In this document: positions 1 to 11,095 of the stretch, piece after piece | Layout of the letters: every line of letters begins with the position of its first letter | Position numbering within the stretch: the stretch's first letter is position 1 | From: Rhodospirillales bacterium | GTDB lineage: Bacteria > Pseudomonadota > Alphaproteobacteria > Rhodospirillales > Casp-alpha2 | Length of the DNA: 35,869 bases | Assembly (NCBI GenBank): GCA_013203955.1 | Contig: JABMOY010000081.1 | Span: 1 to 35,869 of the forward strand | Direction: 5' to 3' | Notes under the pieces: generated by a model | Databases searched by the model: none | What the model was told of the DNA's origin: nothing | Seen by the model: the letters and a program-made list of their open reading frames with translations, nothing else | Made by a program: the position numbers and the translations under genes

Positions 1-1
1 G

Positions 2-1186
2 TACTCGGGCGTGCGCGGCATTACCGACCTGATCGTCAACCCCGGCATCATGAATCTCGACTTTGCCGACGTGCGTTCGGCGATGAGCCAGATGGGCAAG
101 GCGATGATGGGCACCGGCGAGGCCAAAGGCGAACGCCGGGCGCTTGATGCCGCGGAAGCCGCAATCGCCAACCCGCTGTTGGATGAAATGTCGATGAAGG
201 GGGCCAATGGCGTTCTCATCAACATCACCGGCGGTATGGATATCACCTTGTTTGAAGTCGACGAGGCGGCGAACCGGATTCGCGCCGAAGTCGATGAAGA
301 CGCCTACATCATTGTCGGTTCAGCCTTCGATTCTTCAATGGATGGACTTATGCGGGTTTCCGTCGTTGCCACCGGCATCGACGCCAGTGCTCAGCAAATG
401 CCGCTGCCGACGATGCTGCATCTTGCCGAGCAGCTCGAACAAACGAAGGACTACCGCTCGGTTACTAAAATTGAGGCCGAGGTAGAAGCCGAAGCAGCCC
501 CCGAACCCGTCATGGAAGCCGATCCTGAGCCTGTGTCTGAATTTGAACCCGAACCCGAATTGGAAACCGAAACGTCGGTCGAATCTGATGCCGAGGAGGA
601 AGAGGCCCAGATTGAGTCACAGATAAGCGACTCGACGGATGAGGCTCAAGCCGAATCGGTGGCCGAATCGGCTCAGAAAATGGAAACAGAAGCACCTCCG
701 CCCGCTATGCCGTCTGTAGGCGCAACGGACGCCTTTATCCCGCCGGTGGCGGCAACGGCCGGTGACGCGGAGGATGTCGCTGGCTCGGAACCCGTTGCTG
801 AAATTGCCGAGGATTCCTCTGAATCCAATATAGAGACGCAAGCCGAGCCCGACGTGGCGGCCCCGCGGAAGGGTATGAGCCTTTTCGAACGGGTCACTGG
901 CGGCAGCCGGACGCCCTTCGGTAAAAAGACACCAGCGCCTGTTGAATCCCTGCCCGAATCACCAGAAGTAACGGAAAATAAAGAACTTTCTTCTACAGAA
1001 GAGGTGATTGAGCCGAAGCCGGAGGAGGCTCAACCCGATAATGCCACGACCCTTGATGAGGTGGCGGAGTCGGTTGAGGAAGAAACTCAGCTTGGCGGAA
1101 TGGATCCTGAGGACCGGATAACGACCAGCGAAAGCGACGAAGATCTGCTCGATATTCCGGCTTTTCTCCGCCGCCAAGCGAACTGA
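2..1186 (+). CDS. ftsZ: Cell division protein FtsZ, C-terminal part (5' end outside window)
   Basis: FtsZ is the tubulin-like GTPase that forms the cytokinetic ring. Only the C-terminal 394 residues are in the window; the GTP-binding N-terminal domain lies upstream. The reading frame is open from base 2 and begins inside the family block around [17 protein letters not shown], followed by [10 protein letters not shown] and the conserved [20 protein letters not shown] stretch of the FtsZ C-terminal domain. From about nt 480 to 1140 there is a long, Glu/Pro/Ala-rich acidic linker of roughly 220 residues, expected to be disordered. The protein ends in [13 protein letters not shown], the alphaproteobacterial conserved tail that binds FtsA and other partners. 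lpxC follows about 190 bases downstream, as in other alphaproteobacterial division clusters. The stop codon lies in a 13-bp tandem duplication. Identity is near certain. Confidence 0.97.
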   Translation, partial: YSGVRGITDLIVNPGIMNLDFADVRSAMSQMGKAMMGTGEAKGERRALDAAEAAIANPLLDEMSMKGANGVLINITGGMDITLFEVDEAANRIRAEVDEDAYIIVGSAFDSSMDGLMRVSVVATGIDASAQQMPLPTMLHLAEQLEQTKDYRSVTKIEAEVEAEAAPEPVMEADPEPVSEFEPEPELETETSVESDAEEEEAQIESQISDSTDEAQAESVAESAQKMETEAPPPAMPSVGATDAFIPPVAATAGDAEDVAGSEPVAEIAEDSSESNIETQAEPDVAAPRKGMSLFERVTGGSRTPFGKKTPAPVESLPESPEVTENKELSSTEEVIEPKPEEAQPDNATTLDEVAESVEEETQLGGMDPEDRITTSESDEDLLDIPAFLRRQAN

Positions 1187-1203
1187 TAAGGCGAACTGAT
1201 AAA
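1178..1203. repeat. 13-bp tandem duplication spanning the ftsZ stop codon
   Basis: Two copies of GCGAACTGATAAG/A stand head to tail (1178-1190 and 1191-1203) and differ only at the last base. Each copy carries the last Ala-Asn codons and the TGA stop of ftsZ, so the end of the gene has been copied once. The second copy is untranslated. Confidence 0.85.
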
Positions 1204-1376
1204 ACGGCAATTAACCGCGCTTTTGGGGGACCCGATCGAGAGAAACAATTGGAAACAAAGAGTGATTTGAGTGGCTTGTGGGTTGTTGTTAAACACAATC
1301 TCATAAAGCCGCTCAACGCTGGTTGTTTGCTGGCTTTCGGGGACAAGGGGCGCTCGACCGTTTTCGGGCAGAGAGA

Positions 1377-2342
1377 ATGGATATTTCCGTGGACGTTTAT
1401 ATGGACAAGAAGACGGAAAACAGGGACGCCGTAAAACAGCGCACCCTAAAGACGTCCATTGATTGTTCCGGCGTCGGGCTGCATTCCGGCGCCAAGGTGT
1501 CGATGGTGCTAAACCCCGCCGACATCGGCCACGGCATCCAATTCAAACGCACCGACATTTCCGGCGGAGTCGTTATTCAGGCTCGGTGGGACAACGTCGT
1601 CGACTCTCGTATGCACACGACCCTTGGCAACGCCGACGGTGTCACCATCGGCACCGTTGAACATCTTATGGCGGCGCTTTCCGGTTGCGGTATCGACAAT
1701 GCGTTGATCGAACTGGATGGTCCTGAAGTGCCGATCATGGACGGCAGCGCACATCCCTTCGTGTTCTTGTTGGAATGTGCCGGCGTTGTCGAACAGGATG
1801 CGCCCCGCCGCATGATCAGGATTTTAAAGGACGTTTCCTCTGGGGATGGCAATGCCCGTCTTTCCCCCGGCTCGCATCTGTCTCTGGATTTTGAAATTGA
1901 TTTTGCCGACGGTGCTGTTTCCCAACAGACCCTTTCCATCGGCATCGTCAACGGTAGTTTCGCTAGGGAACTGGCCCGTGCCCGGACTTTTGGGTTCTTG
2001 AGCGATGTCGAAAAGCTTCGCGCCGCTGGATTGGCCAAAGGCGGCTCTTTGGACAACGCTATTGTCGTTAGCGGCGATAAAATACTGAACAAAGGCGGAC
2101 TTCGGTTTGAAGACGAATTCGTCCGCCATAAGGCCCTGGATGCGGTCGGCGACCTCTACCTGGCCGGGGCTCCGATTATCGGTAAATTCCATGGTGTGTG
2201 CTCTGGCCACGCAGCCAATAACGCCCTTTTACATGCGCTTTTCGCCGACCCGGATGCTTGGTGTTATGACGTTTACCAAGGTGAAGAAGCGCTTTCAGCG
2301 ATAGATGGCGGCATTTCCCCGGAATTGGCGGAATCAGCTTAA
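1377..2342 (+). CDS. lpxC: UDP-3-O-acyl-N-acetylglucosamine deacetylase LpxC
   Basis: This zinc-dependent cytoplasmic enzyme removes the acetyl group from UDP-3-O-acyl-GlcNAc, the committed step of lipid A synthesis. Starting at ATG 1377 the protein has 321 residues, near the usual 300-320. It shows the N-terminal block [16 protein letters not shown], the [17 protein letters not shown] motif with the catalytic Glu and a zinc His at about residues 95-96, the [14 protein letters not shown] motif with the other zinc His and Asp, and [20 protein letters not shown] with the catalytic His. The frame is open further upstream (TTG at 1323), and ATG 1401 is an alternative start; homology begins only near residue 22. 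The 190-base gap after ftsZ has a weak promoter-like pair (TTGAGT at 1267, TAAACA at 1290, 17 bases apart). A terminator follows directly. Confidence 0.96.
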   Translation: MDISVDVYMDKKTENRDAVKQRTLKTSIDCSGVGLHSGAKVSMVLNPADIGHGIQFKRTDISGGVVIQARWDNVVDSRMHTTLGNADGVTIGTVEHLMAALSGCGIDNALIELDGPEVPIMDGSAHPFVFLLECAGVVEQDAPRRMIRILKDVSSGDGNARLSPGSHLSLDFEIDFADGAVSQQTLSIGIVNGSFARELARARTFGFLSDVEKLRAAGLAKGGSLDNAIVVSGDKILNKGGLRFEDEFVRHKALDAVGDLYLAGAPIIGKFHGVCSGHAANNALLHALFADPDAWCYDVYQGEEALSAIDGGISPELAESA

Positions 2343-2378
2343 AGTTTTAACCCCCTTATTTTTTTTGATGGGCCTATT

Positions 2379-2400
2379 CCCTGCTTCGGCGGGGTTTTTT
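2379..2400 (+). terminator. Rho-independent terminator after lpxC
   Basis: The stem CCCTGC pairs with GCGGGG (one T-G wobble) around a stable TTCG tetraloop and is followed at once by six T residues. It lies 36 bases past the lpxC stop codon and separates lpxC from bamD. Confidence 0.8.
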
Positions 2401-2480
2401 ATTGGCTTCTTAGGCTTTTTTTCGGCCTTGAAACCCGTTCTTAGAACCTTCACATATACCCCCCATATACCTCAGGGCCA

Positions 2481-2489
2481 TGATATAAT
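2481..2489 (+). promoter_or_regulatory. Extended -10 promoter for bamD
   Basis: TGATATAAT is a perfect extended -10 element (TGN plus consensus TATAAT). It lies downstream of the lpxC terminator and about 70 bases before the bamD start. No good -35 hexamer is seen, which fits the extended -10 class. Function is inferred from sequence alone. Confidence 0.5.
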
Positions 2490-2559
2490 TCGGCCAAATG
2501 AAGGGCGGCCGAGGCGCGAACCCGTGCCAAAGGCTGCCGGTAAAACAGGCGCTAAAACC

Positions 2560-3366
2560 ATGTTCCATGTTGTTAACTTTCGGGGGCTCTTGATTGTCGC
2601 CTTAACCCTGTTTTTGGCGTTGGGCCTTGGCGCCTGCACGACGAAAAAGAAAGAATACAAGGAACGGCCCGTAGAAACTCTCTACAACGATGCCATGGAT
2701 TCATTGTTGGCCAAAGACTACGGAAAGGCCGTCGAATCTTTCGACGAGGTTGAACGCCAGCACCCTTATTCGCAATGGGCGACGAAGGCGCAATTGATGA
2801 GCGCCTATGCCTATTACCTTAAGAACGCTTATGACGACGCCATCGTTGCCTTAGACCGGTTTATTCAATTGCACCCTACCAACAAGGACGTGGCTTATGC
2901 GTATTACTTGAAGGGGCTCAGTTACTACGAACAGATTTCGGATGTCGCCCGAGACCAGCAAATGACGAAATTGGCGTTATCCACCCTGGACGAGTTAATG
3001 AAGCGTTTCCCAAACAGCAAATACGCACGCGATGCCCGGTTGAAAATTGACCTGACCAATGATCATTTGGCCGGCAAGGAAATGGAAATCGGTCGGTACT
3101 ATCAAACAAAAGGGCATTTCCTTGCAGCCATTAACCGTTTCAAGGTTGTCGTCGACGATTATCAAACGACAACCCATGTTCCCGAAGCGCTGCACCGGTT
3201 GACGGAAGCTTACCTGTCCTTGGGCGTGGCAGAAGAAGCCCGCAAGACGGCGGCGGTATTGGGGCACAATTTCCCAGGCAGCGAATGGTATCTCGATTCA
3301 TACGGAATCGTTGAAAACAAGGATATGCGGCCGAAGAAAGATAAACCCTGGTACAAACCTTGGTAG
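2560..3366 (+). CDS. bamD: Outer membrane assembly lipoprotein BamD (ComL)
   Basis: BamD is the essential lipoprotein of the BAM complex, which inserts beta-barrel proteins into the outer membrane. From ATG 2560 the product has 268 residues with a hydrophobic signal (about 7-24) and lipobox LGAC at 23-26, giving Cys26 as the lipidated residue. The next residues are Thr-Thr, not Asp, so sorting to the outer membrane is expected. The mature part is a TPR-like array starting at PVETLYNDAMDSLLAKDYGKA with QHPYSQWATKAQL and HPTNKDVAYAYYLKGLSYY, all typical of BamD. The open frame reaches back into lpxC (2305), but that extension overlaps the terminator and promoter and has no homology, so the lipoprotein start is preferred; GTG 2524 is an alternative. 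recN starts 4 bases after the stop. Confidence 0.93.
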   Translation: MFHVVNFRGLLIVALTLFLALGLGACTTKKKEYKERPVETLYNDAMDSLLAKDYGKAVESFDEVERQHPYSQWATKAQLMSAYAYYLKNAYDDAIVALDRFIQLHPTNKDVAYAYYLKGLSYYEQISDVARDQQMTKLALSTLDELMKRFPNSKYARDARLKIDLTNDHLAGKEMEIGRYYQTKGHFLAAINRFKVVVDDYQTTTHVPEALHRLTEAYLSLGVAEEARKTAAVLGHNFPGSEWYLDSYGIVENKDMRPKKDKPWYKPW

Positions 3367-3370
3367 GGGC

Positions 3371-7125
<3,755 letters not shown>

Positions 7126-7179
7126 ACTTTTTTTTTAGCTTCGTTGGCAAGCCGGCCCTGGTAGGGTTAAGATTCGAGG

Positions 7180-7437
7180 ATGAGCACCGCATTGGAATGG
7201 AATGCCTTGCGGCTTCGTCTGGAAAACCAGATCGAAGATATCGCGGCAAAAATTCAGAGCTACCCCCCGCCGATTACGGGCTGTGACGAACAGTTCAACC
7301 ATTTCCTGGAATTGCGCCGTGTGTTGCCGCAAGAACTAGCGCGTCTCGACAACGTGGTTCGGGACCGGTCGCTGACGATCCATGAATTCATCGTCACATC
7401 ACCCATCGAAGAAATTCTATCGGACTTGAGTTCTTAA
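7180..7437 (+). CDS. Small conserved-looking hypothetical protein (85 aa)
   Basis: I do not recognise a family. The 85-residue product starts MSTALEWNALRLRLENQIED and looks wholly alpha-helical and soluble, with no signal peptide, membrane segment or metal motif; a single Pro-rich stretch (SYPPPITGC) interrupts it around residues 27-35. A GAGG sequence is close to the ATG. It follows ligA by 54 bases on the same strand and could be the last gene of that operon. Its stop overlaps the stop of the convergent MFS gene: the palindrome TTAA at 7434-7437 supplies TAA on both strands. Coding status is supported by typical codon use and fit to the gap, function by nothing. Confidence 0.6.
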   Translation: MSTALEWNALRLRLENQIEDIAAKIQSYPPPITGCDEQFNHFLELRRVLPQELARLDNVVRDRSLTIHEFIVTSPIEEILSDLSS

Positions 7438-8645
7438 CCGGCGGGGACCGGCACAATCACGGCATCCTCGCCGGACGTGGCGGGGAGCATAAGAGCCGCC
7501 AGGACGACCAGACAGGCGGCGCCGGCCAGAACCATCATCACCGTTTCGAACCCGCCGCCGGCGGCCAAAATGTAACGAGCGACCAAAAGCGCCAGCGCCC
7601 CGATGACGAGATTTAGCAGGAATTTCCACGACAGCACCTTGGCCCGCCAGACATCCGGAACATAACGGGATAAAACCGCATCCGTGATCGGGATTTGGCC
7701 GAAAACGAAGACCATGGCCAACAGCGCGGCGAAGAAAAGCGCGTAATCCGTCTGCAGGGACATCAGGGCGATTAACGGAGGCTGCCCCAAGGCAATCGTT
7801 ACCAAAACCGGTTTGATCCGGCGCTTGTCGATGATGCGCCCGACGGCCATTTGCGCCCAAGCGGCGACGCCGTAGACAATGGCCGCCAGCATCCCGGTTA
7901 CGGCAATATCGACACTGACCCCCGGCATACTGACCTCGAACATTCTGGGGATGATGAAGGTCATGGTTCCAAAGACGAAACCGCCCGCCGCCGTCACCAG
8001 GCCCAAAGAAAGCAGCGCCCGTTTCCAGCCGGGCGTAAAGCCGACCATGGCTTTTTCACGGGGGCAGTCCTCGGGCGGTTGCATGCGTCCGGACCTAACG
8101 AAGGCGGTAAAACTCAACCCCACCAGGATGGAAATCACCCCTGGAAGGATAAAGGCCAGCCGCCAGTCGTAATCGGCCAGGATAAACCCGGTAATCAATG
8201 GCGCCGCCGCAACCCCCATATTGCCCCAGACGCCGTTGACGCCCAACCGCCAGCCGACGTTGCCACCGCCTTGGATGACCATGGCGATGCCGACCGGATG
8301 GTAGATGGCGGCGAAAAAACCGAGAGACGCCAAACCGATGCCTATTTGCAAGGGGGTCTGGGCGAAGCTGGTGGCGATGGCGGCCAGCCCTATGCCGATG
8401 AAGAAAACGGAAATCATGCCGGACCTGTTCCACTTGTCGGCGAAGTGGGCGGCAATCGGTGCGCACGCCCCGAACAGAATAAGCGCCGGCACGCCATAGG
8501 GGATCATTTCCGCATACGCGCCTTCTTTCGCCAGCCCGAAGGATAGGCCCGCGCTGAAGGCCGCCTTGGCAAAGATCAGCATGAATAGATGGTCGGTGAA
8601 ATGACCGACGTTCAGGAATAACCTACGAATTTTTTGAGCATTCAC
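7434..8645 (-). CDS. Major facilitator superfamily transporter
   Basis: The product is a 403-residue inner-membrane protein with about twelve hydrophobic segments, the size of a standard MFS carrier. It resembles drug/metabolite exporters of the fosmidomycin-resistance type: the N-terminal half has DKWNRSGMISVFFIG (loop 2-3, a degenerate motif A region), GFFAAIYHPVGIAMVIQGG and GVNGVWGNMGVAAAPLITG, and the second half has GRIIDKRRIKPVL as its own motif-A-like loop. The substrate cannot be told from sequence. The start is GTG 8645, 12 bases after atpF on the same strand, so it is probably the last gene transcribed with the Fo operon, which is an unusual neighbour. It ends on a TTAA shared with the convergent small ORF. 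Confidence 0.85.
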   Translation of the reverse strand: MNAQKIRRLFLNVGHFTDHLFMLIFAKAAFSAGLSFGLAKEGAYAEMIPYGVPALILFGACAPIAAHFADKWNRSGMISVFFIGIGLAAIATSFAQTPLQIGIGLASLGFFAAIYHPVGIAMVIQGGGNVGWRLGVNGVWGNMGVAAAPLITGFILADYDWRLAFILPGVISILVGLSFTAFVRSGRMQPPEDCPREKAMVGFTPGWKRALLSLGLVTAAGGFVFGTMTFIIPRMFEVSMPGVSVDIAVTGMLAAIVYGVAAWAQMAVGRIIDKRRIKPVLVTIALGQPPLIALMSLQTDYALFFAALLAMVFVFGQIPITDAVLSRYVPDVWRAKVLSWKFLLNLVIGALALLVARYILAAGGGFETVMMVLAGAACLVVLAALMLPATSGEDAVIVPVPAG

Positions 8646-8657
8646 CGCCAGAGCCCT

Positions 8658-9146
8658 CTAGTGCAGGTTTCCCGGCAAGTCCTTGATGGCCGCGTCAATA
8701 AGGGCCTCGGCCTGCTTGTCTTTCAGCTGATCGGCTAAAAACCCGCGGGTCGCGTTCAGCGCGATATCGACGGTCTTGGCGCGGACCGTGTCTATGGCTT
8801 GGACCTCGGCCTGGGCGATGCGGTCCATGGCCAGCTTTTCGCGCCTTTCCAGCACCGCTTCCAGGCGTTCGCGGCCTTGCTGTATAAGCCGTTCGGCCTC
8901 CGTCTGGGCTTGCACGATCATGGCTTCGGCTTCTTGGATGGCGTCTCGTTGTTTTCGTTGGTAAGTGGCCAAAAGATCTTGGGCTTCTTCGCGCAGATTT
9001 TCGGCTTCTTCGAGGTCGGCTCTGATCTTATCGGACCGGGTATCAAGGCTTCCAGTGATCAACTTACCTGCCGGTTTGGCCATGGCGCCAACGAAAATGA
9101 CGAAAGCAACGGCAACCCAAAAAGTGGGATCACTCAAAAAAGCCAT
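8658..9146 (-). CDS. atpF: ATP synthase Fo subunit b
   Basis: Subunit b forms, with b', the peripheral stalk that holds the F1 head against rotation. The 162-residue protein has one N-terminal membrane helix (FWVAVAFVIFVGAMAKPAG), then a long charged coiled coil rich in Glu, Ala, Arg and Gln (about 35-130), and a C-terminal part that binds subunit delta. Length fits the alphaproteobacterial b subunit (about 160). It begins 3 bases after the atpF' stop, in the order expected for separate alphaproteobacterial Fo operons. Confidence 0.93.
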   Translation of the reverse strand: MAFLSDPTFWVAVAFVIFVGAMAKPAGKLITGSLDTRSDKIRADLEEAENLREEAQDLLATYQRKQRDAIQEAEAMIVQAQTEAERLIQQGRERLEAVLERREKLAMDRIAQAEVQAIDTVRAKTVDIALNATRGFLADQLKDKQAEALIDAAIKDLPGNLH

Positions 9147-9149
9147 GAT

Positions 9150-9647
9150 CTACGCACTCCCCCCGGCCTTAAAGGCCTGGTCGACGGCTTCGGAGACTTC
9201 TTTTTCCGGGGCTTTTTCGCCGGTCAGCCGTTGCAACGCCGCCCCGGCAACCTCTACCGCTACTTCCTGGACGTTTTCCATGGCGTTGCGGATGGCCTTG
9301 TCGATCCCGGCTTCACTTTCCGCGATCCTTTTACTCAGGCTTTCGGCCAGCTTTTCCTCGCGCTCGGTTGCTTCTTCGGAAAGCTGCTGTGAAGCCTTGG
9401 CGAGGAGCGCTTGGGCTTTGGTGCGGGCCTCGGCCATGGCCTGCTCATAGGCGGCAAGCGTTTCCTCGGCTTCGCGTTTCAACTCTTGAGCCTTTTCCAA
9501 GTTGTCTTCCATACGCTTCTGGCGGGCTTCCAGCACGTTGGCGATGCGCGGCACCGCCACGCGCCACATGATCAGGTAAAGTGCTGTGAACGAGATCAGC
9601 AGCCATACGACCTGCGGCAGAAAAGTGTGGAAGTCCAGTTGCGGCAT
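9150..9647 (-). CDS. atpG: ATP synthase Fo subunit b'
   Basis: This is the second, diverged stator subunit (b', also named atpX or atpF2) found in photosynthetic and alphaproteobacterial ATP synthases, which use a b/b' heterodimer rather than a b homodimer. The 165-residue product starts MPQLDFHTFLPQVVWLLISF, with a membrane helix at about 10-28, followed by VPRIANVLEARQKRMEDNLE and a long coiled coil. It lies between the c-subunit and b-subunit genes, its standard place. Assignment as b' rather than b rests on gene order and the MPQLDF-type N-terminus. Confidence 0.92.
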   Translation of the reverse strand: MPQLDFHTFLPQVVWLLISFTALYLIMWRVAVPRIANVLEARQKRMEDNLEKAQELKREAEETLAAYEQAMAEARTKAQALLAKASQQLSEEATEREEKLAESLSKRIAESEAGIDKAIRNAMENVQEVAVEVAGAALQRLTGEKAPEKEVSEAVDQAFKAGGSA

Positions 9648-9678
9648 GTTCTGTTTGCCAGTCTAGCCGGTTTTCAGG

Positions 9679-9906
9679 CTAGAACGTGTAAAGCAACAAA
9701 AACGCGATTAACAGGGCGAAAATAGCCAGCGCCTCGACCAAGGCGAAGCCGACCATCGTCCATGTGAAGACGGCGCTGTGGGCGGCGGGGTTGCGTCCGA
9801 CGGCCTGGATATAAGCGGCAAAAACAAGGCCGATGCCGATACCCGGGCCAATAACGCCAAGAACGGCCATACCCGCGCCGATCAACTTAGCTGCACCAAT
9901 TTCCAT
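9679..9906 (-). CDS. atpE: ATP synthase Fo subunit c
   Basis: The c subunit forms the proton-driven ring of Fo. The 75-residue hairpin has two membrane helices (about 8-33 and 48-73) joined by the polar loop with the conserved Arg-Asn-Pro at 38-40. The proton-carrying acidic residue is Glu58 in GFALVEALAIFALL. There is no sodium-type glutamine signature in helix 1, so proton coupling is expected. The glycine-rich first helix (GVIGPGIGIGL) is typical. A good AGAGGA-like ribosome site precedes the ATG. Confidence 0.96.
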   Translation of the reverse strand: MEIGAAKLIGAGMAVLGVIGPGIGIGLVFAAYIQAVGRNPAAHSAVFTWTMVGFALVEALAIFALLIAFLLLYTF

Positions 9907-9941
9907 AAGTTTAAGTCCTCTTTCTAGTTTGAATAATCTGA

Positions 9942-10673
9942 TTAATGCAAATGAAGGGCGTCATGCAGGTACATGCAAGTCAAAATCGTGAAGATAAACG
10001 CCTGCAAGAACGCGATTAGGAATTCCAGCCCCATCAGGGCAACCATCAACACCAAGGGAGCCACCCCGAAGACGCCCAGGGCAATGATAAACCCGGCGAT
10101 AACCTTCAGCAACGTGTGCCCGGCCAGCATGTTGGCGAAAAGCCGCAACGACAAAGTAACGGGCCTGGATAAATAGGAAATCACTTCGATGGGGATAAGC
10201 AAGGGCGCCATGAATATCGGCACGCCCGGCGGGAGGAAAAAAGAAAAGAAATGAAGCCCGTGCTTGAACAGCGCAATTATGGTGACGCCTAAAAACACGG
10301 CCATGGCCATCGTAAAGGTGACGATGATGTGGCTGGTAAAGGTGAAGGCGTAGGGCATCATGCCGAGCATATTGCCGAACAACACGAACATGAAAACCGT
10401 GAAGATGAGCGGGAAATAAGGCCTGCCCTCGGTGCCGACGGTGTCTTTCACCAGGCTGGCGATAAAGACGTAACTGAGTTCCGCCATCGATTGCCATCGC
10501 CCCGGCACCAGCGCGTTGCGGCGCATGCCGAGTACCAGAAAAACGCTGACGCCAAGCACCGTCAACATCATGAAGGCCGCCGAATTGGTGAACGAAACGT
10601 CCAAGTCGCCGATCTGCATCGGCACCCAGCGTTTGATTGTAAATTGCTCGAGGGGGCTATGACCTACGGCCAA
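9942..10673 (-). CDS. atpB: ATP synthase Fo subunit a
   Basis: Subunit a carries the two proton half-channels next to the c ring. The 243-residue polytopic protein has the essential Arg at about residue 177 in TLSLRLFANMLAGH, the most conserved block of the family, plus the upstream NMLGMMPYAFTFTSH motif. The start appears to be TTG 10673: a GAAGGA ribosome site lies 8 bases upstream, homology (HSPLEQFTIKRW) begins within a few residues, and no ATG is available before residue 19. It follows atpI by 5 bases. Confidence 0.95.
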   Translation of the reverse strand: MAVGHSPLEQFTIKRWVPMQIGDLDVSFTNSAAFMMLTVLGVSVFLVLGMRRNALVPGRWQSMAELSYVFIASLVKDTVGTEGRPYFPLIFTVFMFVLFGNMLGMMPYAFTFTSHIIVTFTMAMAVFLGVTIIALFKHGLHFFSFFLPPGVPIFMAPLLIPIEVISYLSRPVTLSLRLFANMLAGHTLLKVIAGFIIALGVFGVAPLVLMVALMGLEFLIAFLQAFIFTILTCMYLHDALHLH

Positions 10674-10678
10674 CGTTT

Positions 10679-11068
10679 TTATCCTTCAATCCCTGGTCCC
10701 TGGTCAGGGCCCTTGTCTCCGGGGTCTTCGTTCCCGGAATTTTCTTCCTGTTGGTAACCCGCCGCGTAACCATATCCGCGGGTTAGCCTAAAAATATTCA
10801 AGATGCCGGCGGCACCCCCTAAAAGAATGAACACCAGCATTAGCCACGGACGGGTATCGAGCCATGTATCGAGCAACCAGCCGATACCCAAGCCGACGGC
10901 AACGGCAGAAATTAACTCAACACCGACGCGGAAAGCAAGGGCGGCTGAGCTTTCTTTTGGCTCGTCTTCAGGCCCCCCATCAGGGCGGGAGTTCCGGGCA
11001 GCACTTTGGGCTACCCGCAGGCGCGCCTCCAGCTTATCCAGGTCTTGGTGGGGATGCTCTTCGCTCAC
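10679..11068 (-). CDS. atpI: ATP synthase assembly protein AtpI
   Basis: AtpI is a small membrane protein encoded first in Fo operons and implicated in c-ring assembly and Mg2+ supply. The 129-residue product has a charged N-terminal region (about 1-45), two membrane helices (about 50-68 and 74-93, the first with GVELISAVAVGLGIGWLLD, the second WLMLVFILLGGAAGILN), and an acidic Gly/Asp/Pro-rich tail. That two-helix, F0F1-AtpZ/AtpI layout matches alphaproteobacterial members. The start is GTG 11068 with a GGGAG ribosome site that also sits in a weak GGGA-TCCC hairpin. Only 27 bases separate it from the smc stop, so transcription probably continues from smc or from a promoter inside smc. Confidence 0.88.
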   Translation of the reverse strand: MSEEHPHQDLDKLEARLRVAQSAARNSRPDGGPEDEPKESSAALAFRVGVELISAVAVGLGIGWLLDTWLDTRPWLMLVFILLGGAAGILNIFRLTRGYGYAAGYQQEENSGNEDPGDKGPDQGPGIEG

Positions 11069-11095
11069 TTAGGGAAACTCCCAAAGCCTATAGCT

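Noticed and set aside
2305-2559. N-terminal extension of bamD into lpxC
   Set aside because: It would span a terminator and an extended -10 promoter and would place the lipobox over 100 residues inside the protein.
7126-7140. T-run after ligA as a terminator
   Set aside because: Nine T residues are present but no stable stem precedes them, and the next ORF follows on the same strand.
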